A program made the translations under genes and the position numbers. Below are positions 25,428-33,562 of a stretch of 45,321 nucleotides of DNA, piece by piece. Numbering within the stretch: position 1 is the stretch's first letter; every line of letters starts with the position of its first letter. Under the pieces are notes generated by a model. The model saw nothing but the letters and a program-made list of their open reading frames with translations. It was not told the DNA's origin and did not search any database. Source of the DNA: Loktanella sp. (GTDB lineage Bacteria > Pseudomonadota > Alphaproteobacteria > Rhodobacterales > Rhodobacteraceae); NCBI GenBank assembly GCA_024686085.1, contig JAIBDT010000015.1, positions 1-45,321 on the forward strand, in the 5' to 3' direction.

Positions 25428-26300
25428 TTAGCGTTTTCCGTAATATAGACCCACAACATGCTCGGCTTGTGCGAAGAAAAGCCAGCGTAGGGTCAGAATG
25501 CCAATAACGTGACTGACCACCGCGAGCAGCGCTAACCAGTGGCTAAACGATGCGGCCAGCAGCAGCACCGGCAGCGCAAAGCCCAAGACCAGCGCAATGA
25601 TCCGCAACTGCATCGCGTGCTTGCGGCCCACCACATGAATGAACTCGCGCATCAGGTAATTGGTGCCAGTATGGGGCGGCTCGAACGCGCGGACCTCACC
25701 GATATGACCTAGGCCCGTGGCCGTTTTCATCGTTGTGCCAGACGCCAAGAAGCGTCCGTCGCCATGAAACCACGCAAAGGCCTGCAATGCGCCCGTTAGC
25801 ACCAGCAATCCCAGCGTGACCGTGACCTTGCCCGACAGCAAAGCACCGCCCGCCAAAGACAGCCCCAAGAACAGCGCAGGCGTTGTCCAATGGTTCCAGC
25901 GCGGCACGGTTTTCAGCTGCGCATAGATCATCGACGTCGTGAAAACCGTGGCCAGGGCGCCAACTGCGCCCAACCACCCCAGCAGGGACCAATGCGCGCC
26001 AAAAAACACCAAGCCCGCGCCATAAAGACCCATGATCAAAAGGGTCGCAACGGCACAAATCCCTTCGCGCGACAGCCAGCTTGTCTTCCACTGGCTAAAC
26101 GCCTTGATCGCCCGCTCGGGGTGGCCAAGGTGGAATGTAGACGCCAAAAGACCGCCAGCCGCGCCCAAATAGGCGATGGCAAAGAAGGCAAAAGCGACCC
26201 AGCCCGTTGGCGGATTGGGGTTGATCCCCAGCCAGAACAACAGGCCAAATCCAAGGCCCGAAAAGGTGGTGAACAGAATAACTGATGGTGCTGGATGCAT
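25428..26300 (-). CDS. soeC: Membrane anchor subunit of sulfite dehydrogenase (SoeC, DmsC/NrfD-like)
   Basis: Quinone-interacting integral membrane subunit of a complex iron-sulfur molybdoenzyme. The 290-residue protein has about eight hydrophobic helices, begins MHPAPSVILFTTFSGLGFGL, and has the DmsC-family HLGHPERA motif around residue 60 and GREGI-like SREGIC. Its ATG shares one base with the soeB stop (TAATG, 26298-26302). Assignment to SoeC rather than DmsC rests on context: the same transcription unit makes sulfite through Xsc, and the catalytic subunit has no Tat signal. Confidence 0.85.
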   Translation of the reverse strand: MHPAPSVILFTTFSGLGFGLLFWLGINPNPPTGWVAFAFFAIAYLGAAGGLLASTFHLGHPERAIKAFSQWKTSWLSREGICAVATLLIMGLYGAGLVFFGAHWSLLGWLGAVGALATVFTTSMIYAQLKTVPRWNHWTTPALFLGLSLAGGALLSGKVTVTLGLLVLTGALQAFAWFHGDGRFLASGTTMKTATGLGHIGEVRAFEPPHTGTNYLMREFIHVVGRKHAMQLRIIALVLGFALPVLLLAASFSHWLALLAVVSHVIGILTLRWLFFAQAEHVVGLYYGKR

Positions 26301-27076
26301 TACTTGGCACCTCCGGGTAAGGCAGATAGGGCTTTGTCCAGCCAGCCGATCAACCCTTTGCCGTCAGCGGCAATCGGGTCTAGATAAGGGGCCAGAATAT
26401 CGTATTCGGGCTCCACATCTTTGGGGCGGGGTGGCAGATATTTGTTGGTGGGCTTGGTGCCTTGCTCTGGCATCAGATCAAAGCCACCACGCTCGGCCAC
26501 AAGGATCGACACATCGCTTTCGGGGTCAGCCAGATCACCAAAGTGACGGGCATTTGACGGACAGGTCCGCACGCAAGCGGGCTGGCGATCTTCCTCGGGC
26601 AGGTTCTCGTTATAAATACGGTCCACGCAAAGGGTGCATTTCTTCATGACCCCTTCCTTGGCGTCCAACTCGCGGGCACCATAAGGACAGGCCCACGCAC
26701 AAAGCCCGCAACCGATGCAGTCTTGCTCGTTGACCAAAACAATACCGTCCTCGGACCGTTTATAACTGGCGCCTGTCGGGCAGACGGTGACGCAGGGCGC
26801 GTCGTCGCAGTGCAGGCAGGATTTGGGGAAGTGGATCAATTGCGCAGGCTGCGGCTCGTCGCGCAGCATCGGCGGTTGGACCTCATAGGAATGCACACGG
26901 TTCAAAAACGTGCCAGACGCGGCCCCCGAATAGGCGTTCTGATCCGACAGCGGAGCACCGTAGTTTTCGGTGTTCCACCCCTTGCAGGAAATCACGCAAG
27001 CATGACAGCCAACGCAGGTATCAAGGTCGATGACGAGGCCAAGTTTCTTGGCGGTGCTGGTGGGAAGTTCGGTCAT
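26300..27076 (-). CDS. soeB: Iron-sulfur subunit of sulfite dehydrogenase (SoeB, DmsB-like)
   Basis: Electron-transfer subunit, 258 residues, with four cysteine clusters as in DmsB/NrfC/PsrB. They are CVGCHACVISC; CLHCDDAPCVTVCPTGA; CIGCGLCAWACPYGA; and CTLCVDRI pairing with CVRTCPSN. It probably carries four [4Fe-4S] centres that pass electrons from the molybdenum subunit to SoeC and the quinone pool. There is no signal peptide, consistent with a cytoplasm-facing complex. The start overlaps the stop of the 47-residue microprotein gene (ATGA, 27073-27076). Confidence 0.92.
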   Translation of the reverse strand: MTELPTSTAKKLGLVIDLDTCVGCHACVISCKGWNTENYGAPLSDQNAYSGAASGTFLNRVHSYEVQPPMLRDEPQPAQLIHFPKSCLHCDDAPCVTVCPTGASYKRSEDGIVLVNEQDCIGCGLCAWACPYGARELDAKEGVMKKCTLCVDRIYNENLPEEDRQPACVRTCPSNARHFGDLADPESDVSILVAERGGFDLMPEQGTKPTNKYLPPRPKDVEPEYDILAPYLDPIAADGKGLIGWLDKALSALPGGAK

Positions 27077-27216
27077 GTGATCGTCCCTTCAAGTGTGGAA
27101 AGTTGGCTCATGGATTCTTCTTTGTCCGCGTCCCAAGTGGCGATCATCCAGATGAATGATCCAAAGGTGAGGACGAAAAAGACGAGGATCATCAGTAAGA
27201 TGCGTGTCTTGCTCAT
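27073..27216 (-). CDS. 47-residue single-pass membrane microprotein in the soe operon
   Basis: A short gene between soeA and soeB. Its ATG (27216) overlaps the soeA TGA (ATGA) and its TGA overlaps the soeB ATG (ATGA), so the chain soeA-orf47-soeB is fully coupled. The product starts MSKTRILLMILVFFVLTFGS, has one hydrophobic helix (about residues 5-27, ending FIWMIATW) with a basic N-terminus, and a charged tail (DADKEESMSQ...). I do not recognise a family. The tight coupling argues for a real protein, perhaps an assembly or anchoring subunit of the sulfite dehydrogenase. Expression is not proven. Confidence 0.75.
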   Translation of the reverse strand: MSKTRILLMILVFFVLTFGSFIWMIATWDADKEESMSQLSTLEGTIT

Positions 27217-30041
27217 TTGCCGACCTTCCATGCGATGTCTTTTGGCCCTTTGCCAACGGGCGATTTGATTGCGGGCATTGCGGGCTGCGCCTCTTTGGGG
27301 GGTGCGGACTTTTCGATCTTGACGCGCAAGTCAAACCACGCGGCCTGACCCGTGATCGGATCAGAGTTCGCCCAGCGTAGCCCGTCGCCCTTGGGCGGCA
27401 GCAACTCGTGGATCAAATGGTTCAACAGAAAGCCTTTGTTGGCTTCTGAGGCATCCGTATCCAAAGCCCACGCGCCCTTGCGTTTGCCGATCGCATTCCA
27501 TGTCCACACGGTGTTTTCATTTAAAGATGCTTGGTGCGCGACAGGCACGGTGATTGATCCATGCGCAGAGGTCACCCACGCCCAATCGCCATCTTTAAAT
27601 CCGTTGGCTTCCCAAATCTTGGTCGGCACATACAGCGGGTTGTGGCCGTGGATCTGGCGCAGCCACGCGTTCTGCGTGCCCCACGAATGATACATCGCCA
27701 TCGGGCGTTGGGTCAGCGCGTGAACGGGGTATTCCTCGGGGTCGACATGCCCGTCCTCGAACGGCGGATACCAGATCGGCAGCGGGTCCATTGTGACCTT
27801 AAGCTGACCGCGCAAATGCTCTGGCGGTTGCCGCGTGCCGATACCTTCGGCGGCGGCTTGGAATTTGCGCATCGGTTCCACGTAAAGCTGGAAGATATAG
27901 GGCTGCACGACGTCATAGAACCCCATCTTCACGGCCCAGTTTTGATAGTCCATCGAGAAAGGTTTGTAGTAAGCACAGTTCTCAGGGACATGTTCCATCC
28001 AGAACCCGCCGTTCTTGATATAGCTCGCAAGCTGGCCTTCGTTCGCGTCGCCGCGCCCGCCCTGCAGACCCTTGGCCCCCATGCGAAACCCGGCCAATGG
28101 CCCGATCCCCGGACGGCGGATGTGGTTGGTGATATAGTCGGCATAGTCTTCGTATTTCTGGCCGCCGTCTTCATTCACAAAACCGGGCAGGTTCAGGCGT
28201 GCGCCAAGGTCACACAGCACTGACTGAAACCCGCGCACATCGCGATCAGGCTCCACCACAGGCCAGCGGATCGCATCAGCCACACCGTCGGCTTCGCAGA
28301 TAGGCCGGTCCAGCAGCGAGATACAATCGTGCCGTTCCAGATAGGTGGTGTCAGGCAGCACAAGGTCAGCATAAGCTACCATTTCAGAACTATAGGCGTC
28401 CGAGTAAATGATGTTCGGGATCACATAAGATCCGTCTTCGTTGGTGTCGGTCAGCATCTTCATGACGCCGCCCGTATTCATCGAAGAGTTCCACGACATA
28501 TTCGCCATATACATAAAAAGCGTGTCGATTTTGTACGGATCGCCCGCATGCGCGTTCGAGATCACCATATGCATCAGACCATGCGCCGACATCGGGTTTT
28601 CCCATGTATAGGCTTTGTCGATGCGGGTGGCAGAGCCGTCGTCTTGCAGCAGCAGGTCTTCTGGTCCTTGCACATAGCCCAAGTGCGGCCCGTCAAGTGC
28701 GGCACCCGGTGTGACTTTGCCGTGCGGTTTGGGGTGGGCTGTTGCGGGCTTGGGGTAGGGCGGTTTGAACCGCATCCCGCCCGGTGTCTCGACCGAGCCG
28801 AGGATGATCTGCAACAGGTGCAGCGCGCGGCAGGTTTGGAAGCCATTCGAGTGCGCCGAAATCCCGCGCATCGCGTGGAAGGACACAGGGCGGCCAATCA
28901 TCTTGTCGTGCTTTTTCCCGCGGAAGTCGGTCCATTCGCGGTCCAGTTCAATCGCCTCGTCAAAGGCCACGCGGGCCAGATCGGCGGCGATGGCGCGAAT
29001 ACGCTTTGCAGGGATACCACAGCTTTCGGCGACGGCCTCGGGGGCGTAATCATCGGTCAGGTATTTGTCCGCCATTAGGTGGAACACAGGCCGGTGCGTG
29101 ACGCCCTTGGCGCGGTGGGTGGCCGATAGATCAGGCTCGACACCTTTGCCGTTCCACGGCGCAAGCTTGCCTGTGTTTCTGTCCGTGACCAGCGGTTGGC
29201 CATCGTCGTCGCGCAGGAATAGGCCGTATTGGTCGGACTTGGGGTCTTGGTTGACCAGCACGGATGCGTTGGTAAAACGGCCCAGATAATCCAAATCAAT
29301 CTTGCCCGCTTTCATCAGGCAATGCACCAGCGCCAGAATGAACTGCCCGTCGGTGCCCGGCGTGATGCCGACCCAATCGTCGGCCACCGCGTTATAGCCT
29401 GTGCGGATCGGGTTCACGCCGATCATCCGCGCGCCGCGTGCCTTGATTTTGCCAATACCCATTTTGATCGGATTGCTGTCGTGGTCTTCGGCCACACCGA
29501 ATAGCATGAACAGCTTGGTATGGTCCCAGTCAGGTTGCCCGAACTCCCAGAACGCGCCGCCCATTGTGTAGATGCCTGCCGCTGCCATATTGACCGAACA
29601 GAACCCGCCGTGGGCCGCATAGTTTGGTGTGCCGAACCCCTGCGCCCAGAACGATGTGAACGACTGCGACTGGTCGCGGCCCGTAAAGAACGCAAGCTTT
29701 TCAGGCGCGCTTTCACGGATCGGTGCCAGCGTGTCGGTGGCGATTTGCAGAGCTTCGTCCCAAGAGATTTCCTCGAACTCACCAGACCCGCGTGGCCCCA
29801 CACGCTTCAATGGGGCGCGCAATCGCGACGGCGCATTGTGCTGCATGATGCCCGCGGACCCTTTGGCGCACAGCACGCCTTTGTTGACAGGGTGGTCTTT
29901 GTTGCCCTCGATATAGGCGACCTTGCCTTCCTTCATATGCACGTTAATCCCGCAACGGCAGGCACACATATAACAGGTTGTCTTGCGCACTTCGTCAGAG
30001 ACTTTAGGCGAAAGTTCCAGGTCAGGTTGATCAAGGGACAT
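27213..30041 (-). CDS. soeA: Molybdopterin catalytic subunit of cytoplasmic sulfite dehydrogenase (SoeA)
   Basis: Large DMSO-reductase-family molybdoenzyme, 942 residues, predicted to oxidise sulfite to sulfate on the cytoplasmic side. The N-terminal [4Fe-4S] ligands follow C-x2-C-x3-C-x27-C (C23, C26, C30, C58). The bis-MGD core then has WDEALQIA, GFCSVNMAAAG, AEDHDSNPIKMG and PGTDGQFILAL, and the C-terminal cap has WGTQNAWLRQIHGHNP. There is no Tat signal, unlike DmsA, which matches SoeA. ATG 30041 is preferred: AAAGGA overlaps the TGA of the TSUP gene upstream, and the extension to 30182 lies inside that gene. The context (xsc, TSUP, ackA, pta) makes sulfite the likely substrate; biochemical identity is inferred. 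Confidence 0.88.
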   Translation of the reverse strand: MSLDQPDLELSPKVSDEVRKTTCYMCACRCGINVHMKEGKVAYIEGNKDHPVNKGVLCAKGSAGIMQHNAPSRLRAPLKRVGPRGSGEFEEISWDEALQIATDTLAPIRESAPEKLAFFTGRDQSQSFTSFWAQGFGTPNYAAHGGFCSVNMAAAGIYTMGGAFWEFGQPDWDHTKLFMLFGVAEDHDSNPIKMGIGKIKARGARMIGVNPIRTGYNAVADDWVGITPGTDGQFILALVHCLMKAGKIDLDYLGRFTNASVLVNQDPKSDQYGLFLRDDDGQPLVTDRNTGKLAPWNGKGVEPDLSATHRAKGVTHRPVFHLMADKYLTDDYAPEAVAESCGIPAKRIRAIAADLARVAFDEAIELDREWTDFRGKKHDKMIGRPVSFHAMRGISAHSNGFQTCRALHLLQIILGSVETPGGMRFKPPYPKPATAHPKPHGKVTPGAALDGPHLGYVQGPEDLLLQDDGSATRIDKAYTWENPMSAHGLMHMVISNAHAGDPYKIDTLFMYMANMSWNSSMNTGGVMKMLTDTNEDGSYVIPNIIYSDAYSSEMVAYADLVLPDTTYLERHDCISLLDRPICEADGVADAIRWPVVEPDRDVRGFQSVLCDLGARLNLPGFVNEDGGQKYEDYADYITNHIRRPGIGPLAGFRMGAKGLQGGRGDANEGQLASYIKNGGFWMEHVPENCAYYKPFSMDYQNWAVKMGFYDVVQPYIFQLYVEPMRKFQAAAEGIGTRQPPEHLRGQLKVTMDPLPIWYPPFEDGHVDPEEYPVHALTQRPMAMYHSWGTQNAWLRQIHGHNPLYVPTKIWEANGFKDGDWAWVTSAHGSITVPVAHQASLNENTVWTWNAIGKRKGAWALDTDASEANKGFLLNHLIHELLPPKGDGLRWANSDPITGQAAWFDLRVKIEKSAPPKEAQPAMPAIKSPVGKGPKDIAWKVGK

Positions 30042-30052
30042 GGGCAATCCTT

Positions 30053-30814
30053 TCAGGACAGTGACGTTCGGATCAGACCTGCCATTGCAAGTCCGGTCAA
30101 GAGAGTGAGGCAAAATGGACGGTAATAGGGCTCTAATTTTGGCGTAAACAGCCGTTGCCCGATCACCACCCCGAAGATGCAAGGCAGCGCAAAAACGGCT
30201 GCCCGCAGAGTGGCGGTTGAGGTCATGACCCCGAACGCCAGAAGGTAGATGATGGATGTTGCCATGCTGACAAATAAGAACAGCACAAGGGCCGCGCGCA
30301 TTTTGCGGGCGGGGGCGTCTTGGCTGAGCACATAAAGTGCGACGACCATGCCGCCCACAGAGGCCAATCCGGTGGCGATCCCTGCGGCTAGGCCTGCCAC
30401 GTAAAGCCCTGCTTTGGTCGCCAGATAGGGAATACGCACTTTGGCAAGTTGGGTCAGCGCAAGTACGATCACAAGGACCAACACGATCAGTTTTGATGCC
30501 TCTACGGGGATGTTTGTGGTCAGCGTCAGCCCGACAGGCACCCCAACGGCGGACCCGATCACAAGCCCAAGCACGACCCGTCTGTCCGCCTCTTGCCAGC
30601 CGCCGCGTGCCATCAGGGCGCTGGCGCAGAGTTCCAGCCAGAAACAGACAGGGATCAGCTCAACTGGCGGCAGGAACATCACCGCCGAGGCCATAACCAT
30701 CGCCGAAAGTGCAAATCCCGAGAACCCACGCACGATCCCTGCCAAGGTTGCGATAGCCAAGAGCAGTAAGAACTGCGTTTGCGTCAACTCTGTCAGGGCC
30801 AGCAGCGGTTCCAT
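30053..30814 (-). CDS. TSUP family sulfite/sulfonate exporter, copy 1 (TauE/SafE-like)
   Basis: Inner-membrane protein of the TauE/SafE (TSUP) family, 253 residues with about eight helices. The family hallmark repeats are visible as RGFSGFALSAM near residue 29 and GLASVGGMVVALYVLS in the second half. Members near xsc are thought to export sulfite or related anions. The ATG directly follows the ackA stop (TAAATG), and the stop overlaps the ribosome site of soeA. A second TSUP gene lies three genes upstream; the two proteins differ clearly in sequence, so they are not a recent duplication. Confidence 0.85.
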   Translation of the reverse strand: MEPLLALTELTQTQFLLLLAIATLAGIVRGFSGFALSAMVMASAVMFLPPVELIPVCFWLELCASALMARGGWQEADRRVVLGLVIGSAVGVPVGLTLTTNIPVEASKLIVLVLVIVLALTQLAKVRIPYLATKAGLYVAGLAAGIATGLASVGGMVVALYVLSQDAPARKMRAALVLFLFVSMATSIIYLLAFGVMTSTATLRAAVFALPCIFGVVIGQRLFTPKLEPYYRPFCLTLLTGLAMAGLIRTSLS

Positions 30815-31879
30815 TTAGTATCCCGCATCCATCAGCGCCAGCGCATCGCGCGCGATTTGCTTTTCTTCATCGGCGGCAATCACATGCACAGGCACGTCAC
30901 CGAAACAGGCCAGATGGGTCATGATTTTATCGCGGATGGGCCCCGCGTTTTCGCCGATCCCGCCTGTGAAGACCACGGCGTCAAGTCCGCCCATCGCCAC
31001 AATCGCGCTGCCTGCGTGGCGTGCTGCCCAGTAGCAAAAGTGGTCAACGGCAAACCGCGCGGCGTCGTCATCGCGGTTCAGCAAACTGCGCATGTCATTG
31101 TCGCCCGCAAGCGCCTGAAGGCCAGAGTTCTGGATCAGCATCCGCTCGGTCTCGGCCTCGCCCAAGGCCGCCGAGATGCGCAAGACAGCCGCCCCGTCGA
31201 TATCGCCGGACCGCGTCCCCATGGTCAGCCCCGACAGCGGTGAATAGCCCATTGACGTCGCGATGGATTTGCCATCCAAGATCGCGCAAAGCGACGCCCC
31301 GTTGCCCAAGTGAAACGCCAGCAAACGGTGCGGCAGATCAGTGCCAAAGCTTTCGGCCAAATGCGCGTAAGACAGCCCGTGAAACCCGTAGCGTCTGATC
31401 CCTGCATCGTGCTGGGTCTGCGGGATCGCATAGCGCGTGGCCACGTCTGGGTTGGTGGCGTGAAACGCGGTTCCGAAACTGGCATATTGCGGCAGATCGG
31501 GCGCCATGTCTTGAAACGCCAACATGGCCGCAAGGTTGTTGGGGTTGTGCAACGGCGCAAGCGGGGTCACGTTTTTGATCGCGGTAATGACTTGGGGTGT
31601 GATCCGCGCAGGTTCGACCAAAATCGTGCCGCCATGCACCACGCGGTGGGCGGCGGCGGTCAGTTTTTCGATCGTAATACCCGCAACCTTCAGCGCCTCG
31701 ATCATTAATGCCAAAGCCTGCGCGTGATCGGCGGTGTTCACGTCGCGCCGCATATCGCCCAGCTTGATCGTCCCGTCGGTTCCGATGTTTGTCACAGACC
31801 CCGTCAGCAAAGACGTCAAGTCATGATCGAAAACCTCGATCTTCAGCGACGACGAGCCTGCGTTGACAACAAGGATCAT
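30815..31879 (-). CDS. ackA: Acetate kinase, short form with Asp-to-Gly change at a catalytic position
   Basis: Interconverts acetyl phosphate + ADP and acetate + ATP, using the acetyl phosphate released by Xsc. The 354-residue protein is shorter than usual (about 400). Conserved sites: VVNAGSSSLK, HRVVHGG, PLAPLHNP, GIRRYGFHG, HLGNGAS, MGTRSGDID and FTGGIGENAGPIR. But the FDTAFH motif reads FGTAFH: the aspartate that corresponds to D148 of the Methanosarcina enzyme is glycine (codon GGA). The enzyme may be impaired or changed in substrate or direction. The start overlaps the pta stop (ATGA, 31876-31879). Confidence 0.88.
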   Translation of the reverse strand: MILVVNAGSSSLKIEVFDHDLTSLLTGSVTNIGTDGTIKLGDMRRDVNTADHAQALALMIEALKVAGITIEKLTAAAHRVVHGGTILVEPARITPQVITAIKNVTPLAPLHNPNNLAAMLAFQDMAPDLPQYASFGTAFHATNPDVATRYAIPQTQHDAGIRRYGFHGLSYAHLAESFGTDLPHRLLAFHLGNGASLCAILDGKSIATSMGYSPLSGLTMGTRSGDIDGAAVLRISAALGEAETERMLIQNSGLQALAGDNDMRSLLNRDDDAARFAVDHFCYWAARHAGSAIVAMGGLDAVVFTGGIGENAGPIRDKIMTHLACFGDVPVHVIAADEEKQIARDALALMDAGY

Positions 31880-32811
31880 TTCGGCAACCCGCAGGTGATC
31901 GCGGCCAAGGCCACAGAGGCGATGCGTGCAGCCGCAGGGTCCGCACGCGAGGTCAGCAGAATTGGCACTTTGGCCCCTGATACGATCCCTGCCGCACAGC
32001 CGCCTTTGAGATAGACAAACGCCTTAAACAGCGCGTTGCCCGACACGATATCAGGCACAACGATGGCGTCTGCATGGCCTGCCACAGGATCGTCACCCAT
32101 GCCCTTGGTAGCTGCCGCCACAGGCGACATGATCAGGTCAAACGCAAGGGGGCCAGACACATCTGCATAGGGCAGGTTTTCTTTGGCCCAATCCGCCAAG
32201 GCCCGTCCGTCCATGGAACTTGGCACAGACGCAATCGGGCTTTCGGTAGCCGACAGGATCGCGATTTTTGGCCGCGTAGTGCCCAAGCGGATCAATAGGT
32301 CCGCACATTCGCGGATGCAGTCGTGGCGTGTTTCCAGATTTGGGGCTACGTTCACAGCCGCGTCCGAGATCAGGATCGGTTTGCCCCCGTCGGGGTGCGT
32401 GATGTGGAAGATATGCACGAACCGTTTACCCGTGCGCAGCCCCGCATCGCGAGACACGGCGGTTTTCATAAAGATGTCCGTGTGCAGGTTGCCCTTCATC
32501 AGCACATCGGCCTTACCCGCGCCGCAAAGCGCCGCTGCGGTTTGTCCCGCCTCAAGTTCTCCGTTGGTGTCGTGGATCGCGTAAGATGAGATATCCCAAT
32601 CGAGCTTGGCGGCCTCGGCGCGGATCGCATCGGCTTCGCCCACAAACACAGGGATCATGAGCCCTGCTTTGGTCGCGTCCTCGGCAGCCTCCATTGGCAA
32701 GGCTGCGCCTGCGCGCGCGATGGCCACCCGTGGCGGCGCAAAGCCCAGCGCCATATCAATCAGGTTTTGTGGCGCGACGGCGTCGATAGTCGAGATAAAT
32801 GGAGATGTCAT
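31876..32811 (-). CDS. pta: Phosphate acetyl/butyryltransferase
   Basis: Transfers the acetyl group from acetyl phosphate to CoA, giving acetyl-CoA from the Xsc product. The 311-residue single-domain protein is of the short Pta/Ptb type. Recognisable segments are VAIARAGAALPMEAAEDA near the start, KGNLHTDIFMKTAVSRDAGLRTG, PILISDAAVNVAPNLETR (catalytic region), and the C-terminal IVVPDIVSGNALFKAFVYL. ATG 32811 follows a GAGGG site formed at the TGA stop of the TSUP gene; the frame to 32847 is rejected. Having both pta and ackA gives the cell a choice between acetyl-CoA and acetate plus ATP. Confidence 0.9.
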   Translation of the reverse strand: MTSPFISTIDAVAPQNLIDMALGFAPPRVAIARAGAALPMEAAEDATKAGLMIPVFVGEADAIRAEAAKLDWDISSYAIHDTNGELEAGQTAAALCGAGKADVLMKGNLHTDIFMKTAVSRDAGLRTGKRFVHIFHITHPDGGKPILISDAAVNVAPNLETRHDCIRECADLLIRLGTTRPKIAILSATESPIASVPSSMDGRALADWAKENLPYADVSGPLAFDLIMSPVAAATKGMGDDPVAGHADAIVVPDIVSGNALFKAFVYLKGGCAAGIVSGAKVPILLTSRADPAAARIASVALAAITCGLPK

Positions 32812-32818
32812 GTGGCCC

Positions 32819-33559
32819 TCATAAGACACTGCGGGCCAAGCCCACAATTGAAAGTGTTAACAACAACATGACCGCAAATTTCCGGAATGTCTTGGGCGAT
32901 GCGGACAAAAATTGCCTGCTGCCCAGCCAAACGCCCAGCGACAGGATCGGAAAGGCGATGGCCGCCCCCAGCGCTGTATCCCATGTGACGATCCCGCCTG
33001 CCCACATCAAAGGCATGGTGATCAGGTCCAGTCCCGTCAGATAGACGATCATGGTTGCCCGAAACACAGGGGCCGCAATGGGTTGCGCTGTCATAAAGGC
33101 CGCCACAGGTAGCCCGCCGATCCCTGCCGCATTGCAAAGCCCCGAGATGATCCCGACGCCGATATGTCCTTTGGTTTTGATTGTCCGTTTCAGCGTCCAG
33201 CCAGACAACAGGATCAGTGACATCACCAAGATGATTGCCGACACGGTGGTGCGGGCTGCATCGCCGCCCACGGTCAAGATGACCCAGACTGAAAAGGGCA
33301 ACGCGATCGCCGCCCCTGCCAGCAGCGTCAAAACCCGCCGCCAATCGATATGCGCCCTGATGCCGCGTGCTTGCAGTGCTGTCATTAGAATTTCGCATGA
33401 AAACACCACAGGGATGAGCGGGATCGGGTTGGTCATCAGGCTAGCAAATCCGATGAAGATCGCCGAGAACCCGAACCCCGAATAGCCCCGCACAAACGCC
33501 GCCCCAAGCAATGCAATTGCTAGAGCGGCGAGTGTTAAGGGGCCAAGGTCAAACAGCAA
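32819..33559 (-). CDS. TSUP family sulfite/sulfonate exporter, copy 2 (TauE/SafE-like)
   Basis: Second TauE/SafE-type membrane protein of the locus, 246 residues, about eight helices, with hallmark RGYSGFGFSAIFIG (about residues 24-37) and GLCNAAGIGGLPVAAF in the second half. The only available start is TTG at 33559, which follows the xsc stop after 3 nt (TAAGGCTTG). This weak start may reduce its level relative to Xsc. Being directly after xsc it is the best candidate for the exporter that relieves sulfite stress. Confidence 0.83.
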   Translation of the reverse strand: MLFDLGPLTLAALAIALLGAAFVRGYSGFGFSAIFIGFASLMTNPIPLIPVVFSCEILMTALQARGIRAHIDWRRVLTLLAGAAIALPFSVWVILTVGGDAARTTVSAIILVMSLILLSGWTLKRTIKTKGHIGVGIISGLCNAAGIGGLPVAAFMTAQPIAAPVFRATMIVYLTGLDLITMPLMWAGGIVTWDTALGAAIAFPILSLGVWLGSRQFLSASPKTFRKFAVMLLLTLSIVGLARSVL

Positions 33560-33562
33560 GCC

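Noticed and set aside
25428..30041. DMSO reductase (dmsABC) identity for the molybdoenzyme operon
   Set aside because: Subunit architecture is similar, but the catalytic subunit has no Tat signal and the genes continue the xsc operon, which fits cytoplasm-facing sulfite dehydrogenase SoeABC better.
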